Source: Candidatus Cloacimonadota bacterium (GTDB lineage: Bacteria; Cloacimonadota; Cloacimonadia; Cloacimonadales; Cloacimonadaceae). Taken from it: DNA of 5,593 nucleotides. Shown here in pieces: positions 1 to 5,593 of the stretch (the stretch's first letter is position 1; every line of letters begins with the position of its first letter). Both the position numbers and the translations under genes were made by a program. The stretch spans positions 1 through 5,593 of the forward strand of contig JAAYQD010000180.1 in the NCBI GenBank assembly GCA_012519465.1, given 5' to 3'. The notes beneath the pieces are model-generated. The model made no database searches. It was not told the origin of the DNA and saw nothing but the letters and a program-made list of their open reading frames with translations.

Positions 1-678
1 GAGACCGTGTGGGAAATAGGCCCCGGAATGGGCATCCTCACCCAAGAGCTGCTAAAGTATCAACCCCGCCTGCTCGCTTTTGAGATTGATGGCATGCTAA
101 TCCCCCTTCTGGAAAAGCGTTTTGGGGATTCATTAGAGCTTATACATGGTGATATTTTACAGCAGGATTGGTCTGCTTTGATTGCTGGCAAAGAGCTAAA
201 ACTGGTATCCAACCTCCCCTATCAAATCAGCTCTCCCCTCTTGGAACTCTTACAGCGGCATCACCAGAGCTTCAAGCTATCTGTGCTGATGCTGCAGCGC
301 GAAGTGGCACACCGGCTCACTGCCTCCCCAGGCAGCAAGGCTTATGGTGCACTCAGTCTCAGGATGCAGCTCAATTTTGATATCGAAGTGGTGATGGATG
401 TATCCAAAGAGTATTTTGACCCCGTGCCCCAGGTGGATTCCAGCGTAGTGAGGATCATACCCCGGGCAATCCCAGCCCAGATCCAGAACCTGACCACCTT
501 CCACAGGCTTATCCGCATCGGCTTTTCCAGCAGAAGAAAGACCATGCGCAACAATCTCCTCCCCCACTATGATAAAACCACACTCCTAAGATTGCAAGAT
601 AGCTCCGGTATAGACTTGCAACGCCGGGCAGAGACGCTAAGTGAAGCTGAATTCGTCCTTCTTTCTGATTTGCTTTAG
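1..678 (+). CDS. ksgA: 16S rRNA (adenine1518-N6/adenine1519-N6)-dimethyltransferase, 5' partial
   Basis: This enzyme uses S-adenosylmethionine to dimethylate two adjacent adenines in the 3'-terminal hairpin of 16S rRNA late in small-subunit assembly. The frame is open from base 1, so the gene starts left of the window; 225 codons remain of a family usually about 260-280 residues, meaning only the N-terminal segment is missing. Visible motifs are the SAM-binding loop EIGPGMG (bases 16-36), an acidic E-I-D at the end of the second strand, the catalytic NLPY motif (211-222), the F-D-P-V-P-x-V-D-S-S segment, and the basic FSSRRKTMRNNL stretch typical of the C-terminal helical domain. The gene is intact to a TAG at 676-678. 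The GTG at base 7 lies inside the SAM motif and is not the true start. Its 3' end overlaps the next gene by 38 bases. Family assignment is secure. Confidence 0.96.
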   Translation, partial: ETVWEIGPGMGILTQELLKYQPRLLAFEIDGMLIPLLEKRFGDSLELIHGDILQQDWSALIAGKELKLVSNLPYQISSPLLELLQRHHQSFKLSVLMLQREVAHRLTASPGSKAYGALSLRMQLNFDIEVVMDVSKEYFDPVPQVDSSVVRIIPRAIPAQIQNLTTFHRLIRIGFSSRRKTMRNNLLPHYDKTTLLRLQDSSGIDLQRRAETLSEAEFVLLSDLL

Positions 679-2440
679 TCTGTTTGCCTCGCTATTGGCG
701 GCACAGAATAAAGAGCTGGAATTCTTCTTTTCCGACACTCAAAACGTGCGCAGCACCCAAAACGCCCTCAACTATCAAATCCTCTACAGCCCGCGTTCCC
801 TGATTGGTATCAAAGTAAATACCGGCACTGATGAACGGCTCACCTTTGCCCAAAGGAGCAGGCAGGCTTCTCTGCAAATGGATTGGCAACTGGGAGGCAG
901 GCTGTTTTCCCACTTCATCAATACAGGTTATGAATACTTTTACGATTCCAGCTCGCTGGAACAGGAGCTCTCCCCTTATCGCAATAAAACCGCCTTCCTG
1001 GGCTATGATCTGGAGTTTTCTCCCATGGATAGCCTTGCGCTCAACTTGGGTGGCAGCGCCATTATCAGAAGGGAGGAAGACCGCTATACTGCAGACAGGC
1101 TTCTAAAAAGTGACGGTTACCGCATGCAGGGAAGCATGAGGGCTGCATCTGGCTGGGGGGATGCCCAGTTTGGCATCAGAGCACATGTGGAAAGCAAAGA
1201 ATTGGATTGGGAAGCATATAGAAGAACCAATATTAGCGCCTGGACGGATTATGAGACTTACCAATTTCAATGGCAGCAAAGCTTTAACTGGGATTACAAC
1301 GAAGACGATCTCTATGTGTTGGAAATGCGCCATGGCGACAGACCTGAAGGCAATTACCGCTTTAGCGATATGCAAAAGCGCAATTCCATTGGCTACAATA
1401 GCTTTATGGAATACCGCCATCCTTCAGACTATGTGAGGATCACCTTTGCAGACATTTTCTGGCGCCGCTATCTCTCCATGCAGGAAAACGCCCCCCGCAA
1501 CAATACCGATTTGATAAACCAAACCAATCTGGATTTGGACGTTCAGCTCCACCCCCGCCTCTCCCTCAATAGCCGTGCCATGTATCATTACAGCTTGAAA
1601 GACTTCAGCTATCTGGGCAATACCCGCCACACCTCTCTGAGGGGATTATCCGCACGCTTGGGCTGGGAATATCTGCCTTACGACTCCCTTTTGGTACAGT
1701 ATTCCATCGATTTGCAGCGCAGCCTGTATCCAGAGGAAGATCATAAATGGGACAACGACCTGCGCACCAGCTCCCTCAGCTTTGGCGTGGTGCACTATTG
1801 GAAACAAAGGATGAGGCTGAGCACCTGGATTAATTGGAGCCTGAAAGATGATGTATATATCGATGGCATCCTCTCCTCAAACAACAAGCATATCAACAGC
1901 ATTTCACTGATGCCTGATTGCCGTATTCTCATCGGGGATAGGCTCAGCTTTAACCAATATTACAAGCTGCGCGCGGAATATACAGATTATATGTATGAGG
2001 GTAGAAACCGCAGCTTTTACCGGCACCTGGGCTATCGATACAGTCTTACTTTTGATAGCTTCCCTTTGGCTGCACGCAGTGGCAATCCCGTGTGGATGCT
2101 TCTGCCCTATCGTCAAGGCTATGGTAATGCAATATCGATGGAGCTTAGCTTTGGGTATGAGCAAAACGATTATGCCGATTCTATGGGCGAGTATTATCTG
2201 ATCAATTCCAAAAACAAGCGCTACTCCTCCGGGTTCCAGATCAAGCATGATATCGATTCCCTCTATTATATTGTGGAACCCAAATATTTTTGGGGCACCT
2301 GGCAGGAATATTCCCTGCTCCTGGGTTTGGCATGGCAGTTAAATCCACAATCCCTGCTGGAGTTTTCCCTAAACCCCATTGGCGAAAGCCTCAATTCATT
2401 GGAGTGGCGCAGCAGCATCAATCTCAGTTTGCGTTATTGA
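641..2440 (+). CDS. Exported protein, probable outer-membrane beta-barrel, function unknown
   Basis: I do not recognise a named family. The 599-residue product starts at GTG 641, the codon directly after an in-frame TAA; it is the only start that yields a signal peptide (M-K-L-N-S-S, hydrophobic core of about 13 residues, then L-A-A-Q near residues 19-22). No lipobox cysteine follows a cleavage site, so it is not an evident lipoprotein. The mature part has no long hydrophobic helix; it is rich in Tyr, Trp, Phe, Arg and Asp in alternating polar/nonpolar stretches separated by short polar turns, as in many-stranded outer-membrane barrels. The last residues S-I-N-L-S-L-R-Y end in an aromatic residue, as in the C-terminal signal read by the BAM complex. 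Translation starts within ksgA, suggesting co-transcription. No clear terminator hairpin follows. Barrel assignment is inferred from composition and ends; substrate or role is unknown. Confidence 0.8.
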   Translation: MKLNSSFFLICFSLFASLLAAQNKELEFFFSDTQNVRSTQNALNYQILYSPRSLIGIKVNTGTDERLTFAQRSRQASLQMDWQLGGRLFSHFINTGYEYFYDSSSLEQELSPYRNKTAFLGYDLEFSPMDSLALNLGGSAIIRREEDRYTADRLLKSDGYRMQGSMRAASGWGDAQFGIRAHVESKELDWEAYRRTNISAWTDYETYQFQWQQSFNWDYNEDDLYVLEMRHGDRPEGNYRFSDMQKRNSIGYNSFMEYRHPSDYVRITFADIFWRRYLSMQENAPRNNTDLINQTNLDLDVQLHPRLSLNSRAMYHYSLKDFSYLGNTRHTSLRGLSARLGWEYLPYDSLLVQYSIDLQRSLYPEEDHKWDNDLRTSSLSFGVVHYWKQRMRLSTWINWSLKDDVYIDGILSSNNKHINSISLMPDCRILIGDRLSFNQYYKLRAEYTDYMYEGRNRSFYRHLGYRYSLTFDSFPLAARSGNPVWMLLPYRQGYGNAISMELSFGYEQNDYADSMGEYYLINSKNKRYSSGFQIKHDIDSLYYIVEPKYFWGTWQEYSLLLGLAWQLNPQSLLEFSLNPIGESLNSLEWRSSINLSLRY

Positions 2441-2561
2441 AGCATCTGCAAACCATCCATAACAAACAGTCTGCTTGCTGCTCCTTTATCCTCTATTCAA
2501 AGATATTGATTGACGAAATGCACGCCTTTTTCAAAGTATATTGTAAGTAAGAATGTACAAA

Positions 2562-2567
2562 AGAGGA
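2562..2567 (+). promoter_or_regulatory. Shine-Dalgarno AGAGGA for the helicase stub
   Basis: AGAGGA lies six bases before the ATG at 2574. It decides that start over the upstream in-frame ATG at 2553 and shows that the stub once had a functional translation start. A possible TTGACG at 2510-2515 and TATATT at 2537-2542 are separated by 21 bases, too far for a standard sigma-70 pair, so I do not call a promoter. Confidence 0.55.
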
Positions 2568-2573
2568 TCCCTG

Positions 2574-2789
2574 ATGAATGTTTTTGAGCTGCGCGATAAT
2601 CTGATTGCAGATTACCAATCTTATATCAAAAGTAAAGATATCATCCACGCATATCAGTTTGTATGTGCACAAATTATTCGTTTTTTTGTGCACATGAGAT
2701 ACCATATATATAAAAAGCCCGTTTTTTTATACATATCACTGCTGATATATATAGAAAATCTAAAAATTTATATTTATGCATGCAAATAG
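2574..2789 (+). pseudogene. 5' stub of a DEAD/DEAH-box helicase-like gene
   Basis: The first 20 residues, beginning M-N-V-F-E-L-R-D-N-L-I and ending Y-I-K-S (2574-2633), match my memory of the N-terminus of long DEAD/DEAH-box helicases often found beside restriction or other defence genes, where the next residues are typically F-I-x-I-R-D. Here the similarity stops at Y-I-K-S. The frame runs on for another 51 codons into AT-rich DNA that encodes an odd, Ile/Tyr/Lys-rich tail with no known motif, ending at TAG 2787-2789. No Walker A, DEAD/DEAH or helicase C-terminal motif is present, so nothing catalytic remains; such helicases normally exceed a thousand residues. The ribosome binding site is intact, so a 71-residue peptide could still be made. 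Alternative: an unrelated small gene. The assignment rests on a 20-residue match recalled without a database search. Confidence 0.5.
2663..2695. repeat. Perfect 11-bp inverted repeat with 11-base loop
   Basis: ATGTGCACAAA at 2663-2673 is repeated as its exact reverse complement TTTGTGCACAT at 2685-2695. Each arm also contains the self-complementary octamer TGTGCACA, so the same octamer appears twice, 23 bases apart. It could fold as an RNA or DNA hairpin, or act as a paired site for a dimeric DNA-binding protein. No T-run follows the second arm on either strand, so it is not a standard intrinsic terminator. It lies just after the break in the helicase similarity. Confidence 0.7.
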
Positions 2790-2800
2790 AGCTATCTTGA

Positions 2801-3514
2801 AAACTGATTTCCGGTGAATCCGAATTCCGTAGACTCCCGGGTACAGTTCTCAAAAACGAACAAACCGGCCAAATCATCTATACACCGCCCCAAAACCACC
2901 AAGAAATCATTCAGCTGATGTCACATTTGGAAAAATATATCAATGTGGATAAAGAAAATAGCTTGGACCCCCTCATCAAGATGGCGCTCATCCACTACCA
3001 ATTCGAGAGTATCCACCCCTTTTACGATGGCAATGGACGCACCGGCAGGATCCTTAACGTTCTCTATCTTGTGCTCAAGGGTCTTCTGGATATCCCCGTC
3101 CTTTATCTGAGCCGCTATATCGTCAAAAACAAAGATGCATATTATACTTTCTTACAAAAAGTGAGGGATGAAGGCGCCTGGGATCAATGGGTTCTATTTA
3201 TGCTGGATGCCGTGGAACACACATCAATTCAAACTTTACACATAGTCCGTTCCATTGCATTGGCGATGCAGGAATATAAACACCGCATCCGTTCCAAACA
3301 TAAATTCTATTCTCAAGACCTCATAAACAATCTATTTTTCCACCCATATACCAAGATAGAATTTGTTATGAGTGATATCAAGGTGAGCAGAATAACCGCC
3401 ACAAAGTATCTTGACTTGCTTTACCAAGACGGCCTCTTGAAAAAAGAGAAACTCGGCAGATCAAATTACTATATCAACGTTGCCCTTTATGATATCCTCA
3501 CTACTCTGGAATAA
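2801..3514 (+). pseudogene. Fic-domain (AMPylase family) protein, 5' truncated; internal ATG at 2918
   Basis: Fic proteins transfer AMP (or related groups) from a nucleotide to hydroxyl side chains of target proteins. The catalytic motif HPFYDGNGRTGR is complete at 3014-3049, preceded by A-L-I-H-Y-Q-F-E-S-I and followed by the conserved LYLSRYI and YYTFLQKVRDEG segments. The C-terminal part (about 3340-3505) has a winged-helix look: V-S-R-I-T-A-T-K-Y-L-D-L-L then G-L-L-K-K-E-K-L-G-R and YYIN. The first ATG in frame is 2918 (198 residues, weak ribosome binding site), but family-like sequence, R-R-L-P-G-T-V-L then Q-T-G-Q-I-I-Y-T-P-P-Q, is encoded upstream back to about 2816. A TGA at 2798-2800 closes the frame and no ATG, GTG or TTG lies between. 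Relatives of this architecture are about 360-380 residues, so roughly 130 N-terminal residues, including the region where class II Fic proteins carry their inhibitory helix, are missing. No frameshift or stop interrupts the rest. Confidence 0.85.
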
Positions 3515-3533
3515 ACTTCTTGCCCATTAGCCT

Positions 3534-3562
3534 CCCTTGTACCACCCTTGTCTCTCCCTTGT
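3534..3562 (+). repeat. Three CCCTTGT direct repeats at exact 11-base spacing
   Basis: CCCTTGT occurs at 3534-3540, 3545-3551 and 3556-3562, each start 11 bases after the last. The second and third copies are in the left arm of the palindrome; the first lies just outside it. The reverse complement ACAAGGG is at 3578-3584 in the right arm. The regular period suggests growth by short tandem duplication, or sites on one face of the helix. Confidence 0.7.
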
Positions 3563-3588
3563 CGAGACAAAGGAGAGACAAGGGTGGT
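3541..3588. repeat. 48-bp near-perfect palindrome between convergent genes
   Basis: Left arm ACCACCCTTGTCTCTCC (3541-3557) pairs exactly with 3572-3588. After one C/A mismatch (3558 and 3571) the pairing continues with TTGTC (3559-3563) and GACAA (3566-3570) around a two-base centre GA. The stem is therefore 22 of 23 pairs. It sits 27 bases after the Fic stop and 98 bases after the RloB stop on the other strand, so transcripts of both convergent genes would reach it. There is no T-run on either side, so a classical intrinsic terminator is not evident; a bidirectional transcription or mRNA 3'-end barrier, or a member of a dispersed REP-like or non-autonomous repeat family, are the main options. 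Confidence 0.85.
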
Positions 3589-3648
3589 TAATAAGGAAGA
3601 AGAGGGGAAAGTACTCATGTGAAAGTGAAAGATGAAGAGGAATATCCC

Positions 3649-3678
3649 AGCATGAAAGAATGCTCAAATCTACTTGAG
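3649..3678. other. Two abutting weak hairpins after rloB
   Basis: AGCAT/ATGCT (3649-3653 and 3660-3664, loop GAAAGA) and CTCAA/TTGAG (3663-3667 and 3674-3678, loop six bases) overlap by two bases. On the minus strand they begin 9 bases after the rloB stop. Five-pair stems without a T-run are weak, so this is at best a candidate 3'-end structure. Confidence 0.25.
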
Positions 3679-3686
3679 TAACAGGA

Positions 3687-4292
3687 TTATTTATATTCTG
3701 ATATGATCTTGACCAAACGATAAACTCTGGTACCAATGCTTTGAAGAATTCTTTGATCTGGATCGATATCCAAATCCTCAGCATTCTGGGTGGCAAAGTC
3801 TGTTTTTTCAAAGTAGTTTTTTTCATAAGAGCGAGATGGGTTGTGTGTTTGAATTGCCTTGTTGATTTCTCTTTTGGAGCATAGGTTTGTTTGGTCTTGT
3901 ATTATTGACTGAGCATTGCGATAATGCAAAAGAAACCAAATCTCAAAACAAGGGCGCGAGAGTGCAATATAATAATTACGCCGTTCTGCCTTCTTTATCG
4001 ATGTTATCAAATTGGTTCCCCATTTGTCATAATCTATTACCAGCCAGTATTCATACCTTTTATACAATACGGGTTCCAGCTGTTTTCTTTGCTGCTCAAA
4101 TTCAATAACGTAATCCAGTACTGCCTTGGGGCTTGATTTACTGGAAGCCCTGTCGATAACTTGTACACTTGCCTGCGAGATTTTAAAATAATCGATGAAC
4201 TTTTTAAAGTATATCTGTTCAGTAACGCTGCCTTCAGTGAAGATAAAGATTTTGCGTGGTTTAAGGTCTTTTGCTTTACGGGTATATTTCAT
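3687..4292 (-). CDS. rloB: RloB-family protein, TOPRIM-like, partner of the upstream ATPase
   Basis: The product (201 residues from ATG 4292) has the three RloB landmarks: I-F-I-F-T-E-G-S-V-T-E-x-x-Y-F (glutamates 20 and 25), V-I-D-Y-D-K (aspartates 87 and 89) and S-R-P-C-F-E-I-W-F-L-L-H (residues 112-123). The early Glu and the D-x-D fit the acidic metal site of TOPRIM-like folds, so a nuclease role is plausible; I infer this. No signal peptide or membrane segment is seen, so it should be cytosolic. I chose ATG 4292 because AAGGA (4303-4307) precedes it by 10 bases; an in-frame ATG at 4310 would add six residues and overlap the ATPase gene by 11 bases but lacks a good ribosome binding site. 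Ending S-E-Y-K at 3687 appears natural. RloB was named from genes linked to type I restriction loci and is paired with an ATPase, as here. No hsd genes are in this window. Confidence 0.87.
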   Translation of the reverse strand: MKYTRKAKDLKPRKIFIFTEGSVTEQIYFKKFIDYFKISQASVQVIDRASSKSSPKAVLDYVIEFEQQRKQLEPVLYKRYEYWLVIDYDKWGTNLITSIKKAERRNYYIALSRPCFEIWFLLHYRNAQSIIQDQTNLCSKREINKAIQTHNPSRSYEKNYFEKTDFATQNAEDLDIDPDQRILQSIGTRVYRLVKIISEYK

Positions 4293-4299
4293 GATTACT

Positions 4300-5593
4300 T
4301 TATCCTTCATCTTTTATCATGGGCACTGCTCCATATAAACCTGCTAAATAGGCTTTCTGAAGAGTTTTATCGTTCCTCACTTTTGCATAATCATAAAGCG
4401 AATACAATTCTGATGCTTTTTTATAATTCTTTTTCACAAACCATATCGAATCCCTCCTCAAGAGTTCCACATCCATCAATGTGGCGTCGTGGGTGGTAAC
4501 TATCAGTTGTGATTGGTGTTTTTTGTTTGCCTTGAACATGGTTTTGATAAATAACTCCACGATATTGGGATGCAAACTTCTATCGAGCTCGTCAACCAGC
4601 ACAATGGCATCGTTCTGTACCAATGTAAGAATTGGAATTAAATCAAACATTCGATTTGTTCCATCTGATTCTTCGGATATCTTAAAACTTACAAATTCAC
4701 CATTATGGGGCATTTGATGGGATATGTTGATCTTGAATGCATCGCGAGCACCCTCGTGCAAGCGCACAGAATATCTATCCTCTTCCTTCACAGTGATATT
4801 CTTTATCATGTCCAGCTTTAGCTGGTCACGTAGCTCTCTGGGTACCATATCCAAAACCTCATCTGCTTCCATTTTCTCGATACTTATATCGTCAATTCCA
4901 AAATCACACAAATTTAAGATCTTCTTGTATTCATCCAACAGATCTTCATTATTGATAAGAATGTTATATGATTGTAACTCTGTGTAGGGATAGATCACCA
5001 CGATTTTTTTGAACCAGTTGTATATATCACTCAAGATATCTACGTTTCTATCAATCAATTCAGTTAAGAAAAGCTTGTTTTCAGGCGTTCCTTTCAGGAT
5101 ATAATCAAAGAACATATCACTTTCATATTTCTTGTATTTCTCTCCGTATTCTATCCTGTTTTTCTTCGTCTGATCATAGGTCCTTTGATATATTTTATGC
5201 TCACCGGTGGAGTTATTATGCCAAAGCCATTCACGCATGATATTGTTGTTCTTGATTTCAAACCCAAATTTGTATATTTTGCGCTTGATTAGCATCTCAA
5301 ACTCAAATAAACTGGGTTTATCTGGGCAATTGGGACAGAGTTTGAAGTATGTAGTTCTATTCCACAAGGGATTGGGCTCTTGTAACACAATCGCTTTAGC
5401 ATAATGGATCGCTTTGATAAGATTGGATTTACCAGAGGCATTGGACCCAAATATAAAAGCCGACTTTAGTATATTTGGGATATGGCGGCTATTGGATAGC
5501 CACAGCTGCTCCCTGAGGTCTCTTGCCCTGGAGGCAAACATATCCAACGATACTCTGTCATTGAAAGAAAGACAGTTCTGAACTGAAAATCTA
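4300..5593 (-). CDS. RloA-like AAA/ABC-type ATPase (RecF/OLD-like), 5' partial
   Basis: This is a cytosolic ATPase of the SMC/RecF/OLD-like group (AAA_15/AAA_21 type). The frame stays open through the right edge; a TTG at 5547 could pose as a start, but upstream codons encode R-F-S-V-Q-N-C-L-S-F-N-D-R-V-S-L, the usual first strand, so the true start lies only a few codons beyond 5593. Counting from 5547: Walker A GSNASGKS at residues 34-41, ABC-like signature S-E-E-S-D-G-T-N-R near 291-299, Walker B A-I-V-L-V-D-E-L-D at 314-322 (catalytic Glu 320), and switch histidine in V-T-T-H-D at 353. The middle (about 100-260) is the variable lid or arm region. All ATPase residues are intact. A C-P-N-C-P motif at 71-75 is a small oddity that could bind metal or mean nothing. 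It is followed at once by rloB, and probably acts as the sensor or regulator of that effector, as in AbiL- or PARIS-like pairs; that role is inferred. Confidence 0.9.
   Translation of the reverse strand, partial: RFSVQNCLSFNDRVSLDMFASRARDLREQLWLSNSRHIPNILKSAFIFGSNASGKSNLIKAIHYAKAIVLQEPNPLWNRTTYFKLCPNCPDKPSLFEFEMLIKRKIYKFGFEIKNNNIMREWLWHNNSTGEHKIYQRTYDQTKKNRIEYGEKYKKYESDMFFDYILKGTPENKLFLTELIDRNVDILSDIYNWFKKIVVIYPYTELQSYNILINNEDLLDEYKKILNLCDFGIDDISIEKMEADEVLDMVPRELRDQLKLDMIKNITVKEEDRYSVRLHEGARDAFKINISHQMPHNGEFVSFKISEESDGTNRMFDLIPILTLVQNDAIVLVDELDRSLHPNIVELFIKTMFKANKKHQSQLIVTTHDATLMDVELLRRDSIWFVKKNYKKASELYSLYDYAKVRNDKTLQKAYLAGLYGAVPMIKDEG
4303..4307 (-). promoter_or_regulatory. Ribosome binding site AAGGA of rloB inside the ATPase gene end
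   Basis: On the minus strand the ATPase gene ends GAT-GAA-GGA-TAA (stop 4302-4300). AAGGA within these codons lies 10 bases before ATG 4292. Ribosomes finishing the ATPase would uncover or re-use this site, which implies translational coupling and matched production of the two proteins. Confidence 0.55.

Larger units (their letters stand above)
2441..2917. other. 477-bp stretch without an intact gene: remnants and AT-rich filler
   Basis: After the outer-membrane protein gene stops at 2440, no intact gene is seen before the internal ATG of the Fic remnant at 2918. Bases 2441-2560 show no gene, RNA or convincing promoter that I can support. Bases 2562-2633 hold a ribosome binding site and the start of a helicase-like gene. 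Bases 2634 to about 2800 are AT-rich (just under 30 percent G+C over 2641-2800 by hand count), with runs of T and TATATA and one strong hairpin. From 2801 the Fic reading frame is open. The patchwork suggests deletion or recombination in an accessory region. Confidence 0.7.

Noticed and set aside
1103..1420. Minus-strand open frame inside the outer-membrane protein gene, with others like it at 1904-2248 and 1161-1436
   Set aside because: Shadows of the long plus-strand gene, with no motifs or ribosome binding sites of their own.
2510..2542. TTGACG and TATATT as a promoter for the helicase stub
   Set aside because: The 21-base spacing is too long for a standard sigma-70 promoter and no alternative -35 at 16-18 bases is convincing.
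2710..2730. ATAAAAA-GCCCGTT-TTTTTAT as an intrinsic terminator
   Set aside because: The stem is only A-T pairs and the G/C bases are in the loop, so it would not form a stable terminator hairpin.
2733..2748. ATATC/GATAT short inverted repeat
   Set aside because: Five A-T-rich pairs in a very AT-rich stretch are expected by chance.
3534..3588. CRISPR array
   Set aside because: The repeat unit is only 7 bases with 4-base gaps and an inverted copy; there are no spacers of 25-40 bases and no cas genes.
3527..3826. 99-codon minus-strand open frame running through the palindrome and the 3' end of rloB
   Set aside because: It overlaps rloB in another frame, includes the low-complexity repeat, and has no recognisable domain; rloB has clear family motifs in its own frame.

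Overview
The window looks like a piece of a Gram-negative bacterial chromosome in which a housekeeping locus adjoins an accessory, defence-type region. A long signal-peptide-bearing protein with a beta-barrel-like make-up and a C-terminal aromatic residue implies an outer membrane. The style of the proteins and the CAAGGG-type intergenic repeat make me think of the FCB side of the tree, perhaps Candidatus Cloacimonadota. That placement is an impression, not something proved here.

Layout. Positions 1-678 (+) hold most of ksgA/rsmA, the 16S rRNA dimethyladenosine transferase, cut at the left edge. Its last 38 bases overlap a GTG-started gene (641-2440, +) for a 599-residue exported, probably outer-membrane beta-barrel protein of unknown function. 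From 2441 to 2917 there is no intact gene. This stretch holds a well-formed ribosome binding site and the first 20 codons of what resembles a large DEAD/DEAH-box helicase, then an AT-rich segment with a perfect 11-bp hairpin, then the decapitated middle of a Fic protein. The Fic reading frame continues to 3514 with an intact catalytic motif and a C-terminal winged-helix region. Between the convergent Fic and RloB genes lies a nearly perfect 48-bp palindrome (3541-3588).

The right part, on the minus strand, is a two-gene unit: a RecF/OLD-like ATPase (RloA-like, 4300 to beyond the right edge) followed by a small RloB-family protein (3687-4292). The ribosome binding site of the second gene lies in the last codons of the first, so the two are probably translationally coupled. 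AAA-type ATPase plus TOPRIM-like RloB partners are known from restriction-linked loci (RloA/RloB), and similar pairings occur in AbiL and PARIS phage-defence systems. The most economical reading is an active two-gene defence candidate beside the ruins of other accessory genes (helicase, Fic), i.e. an island with gene turnover next to a stable core locus.
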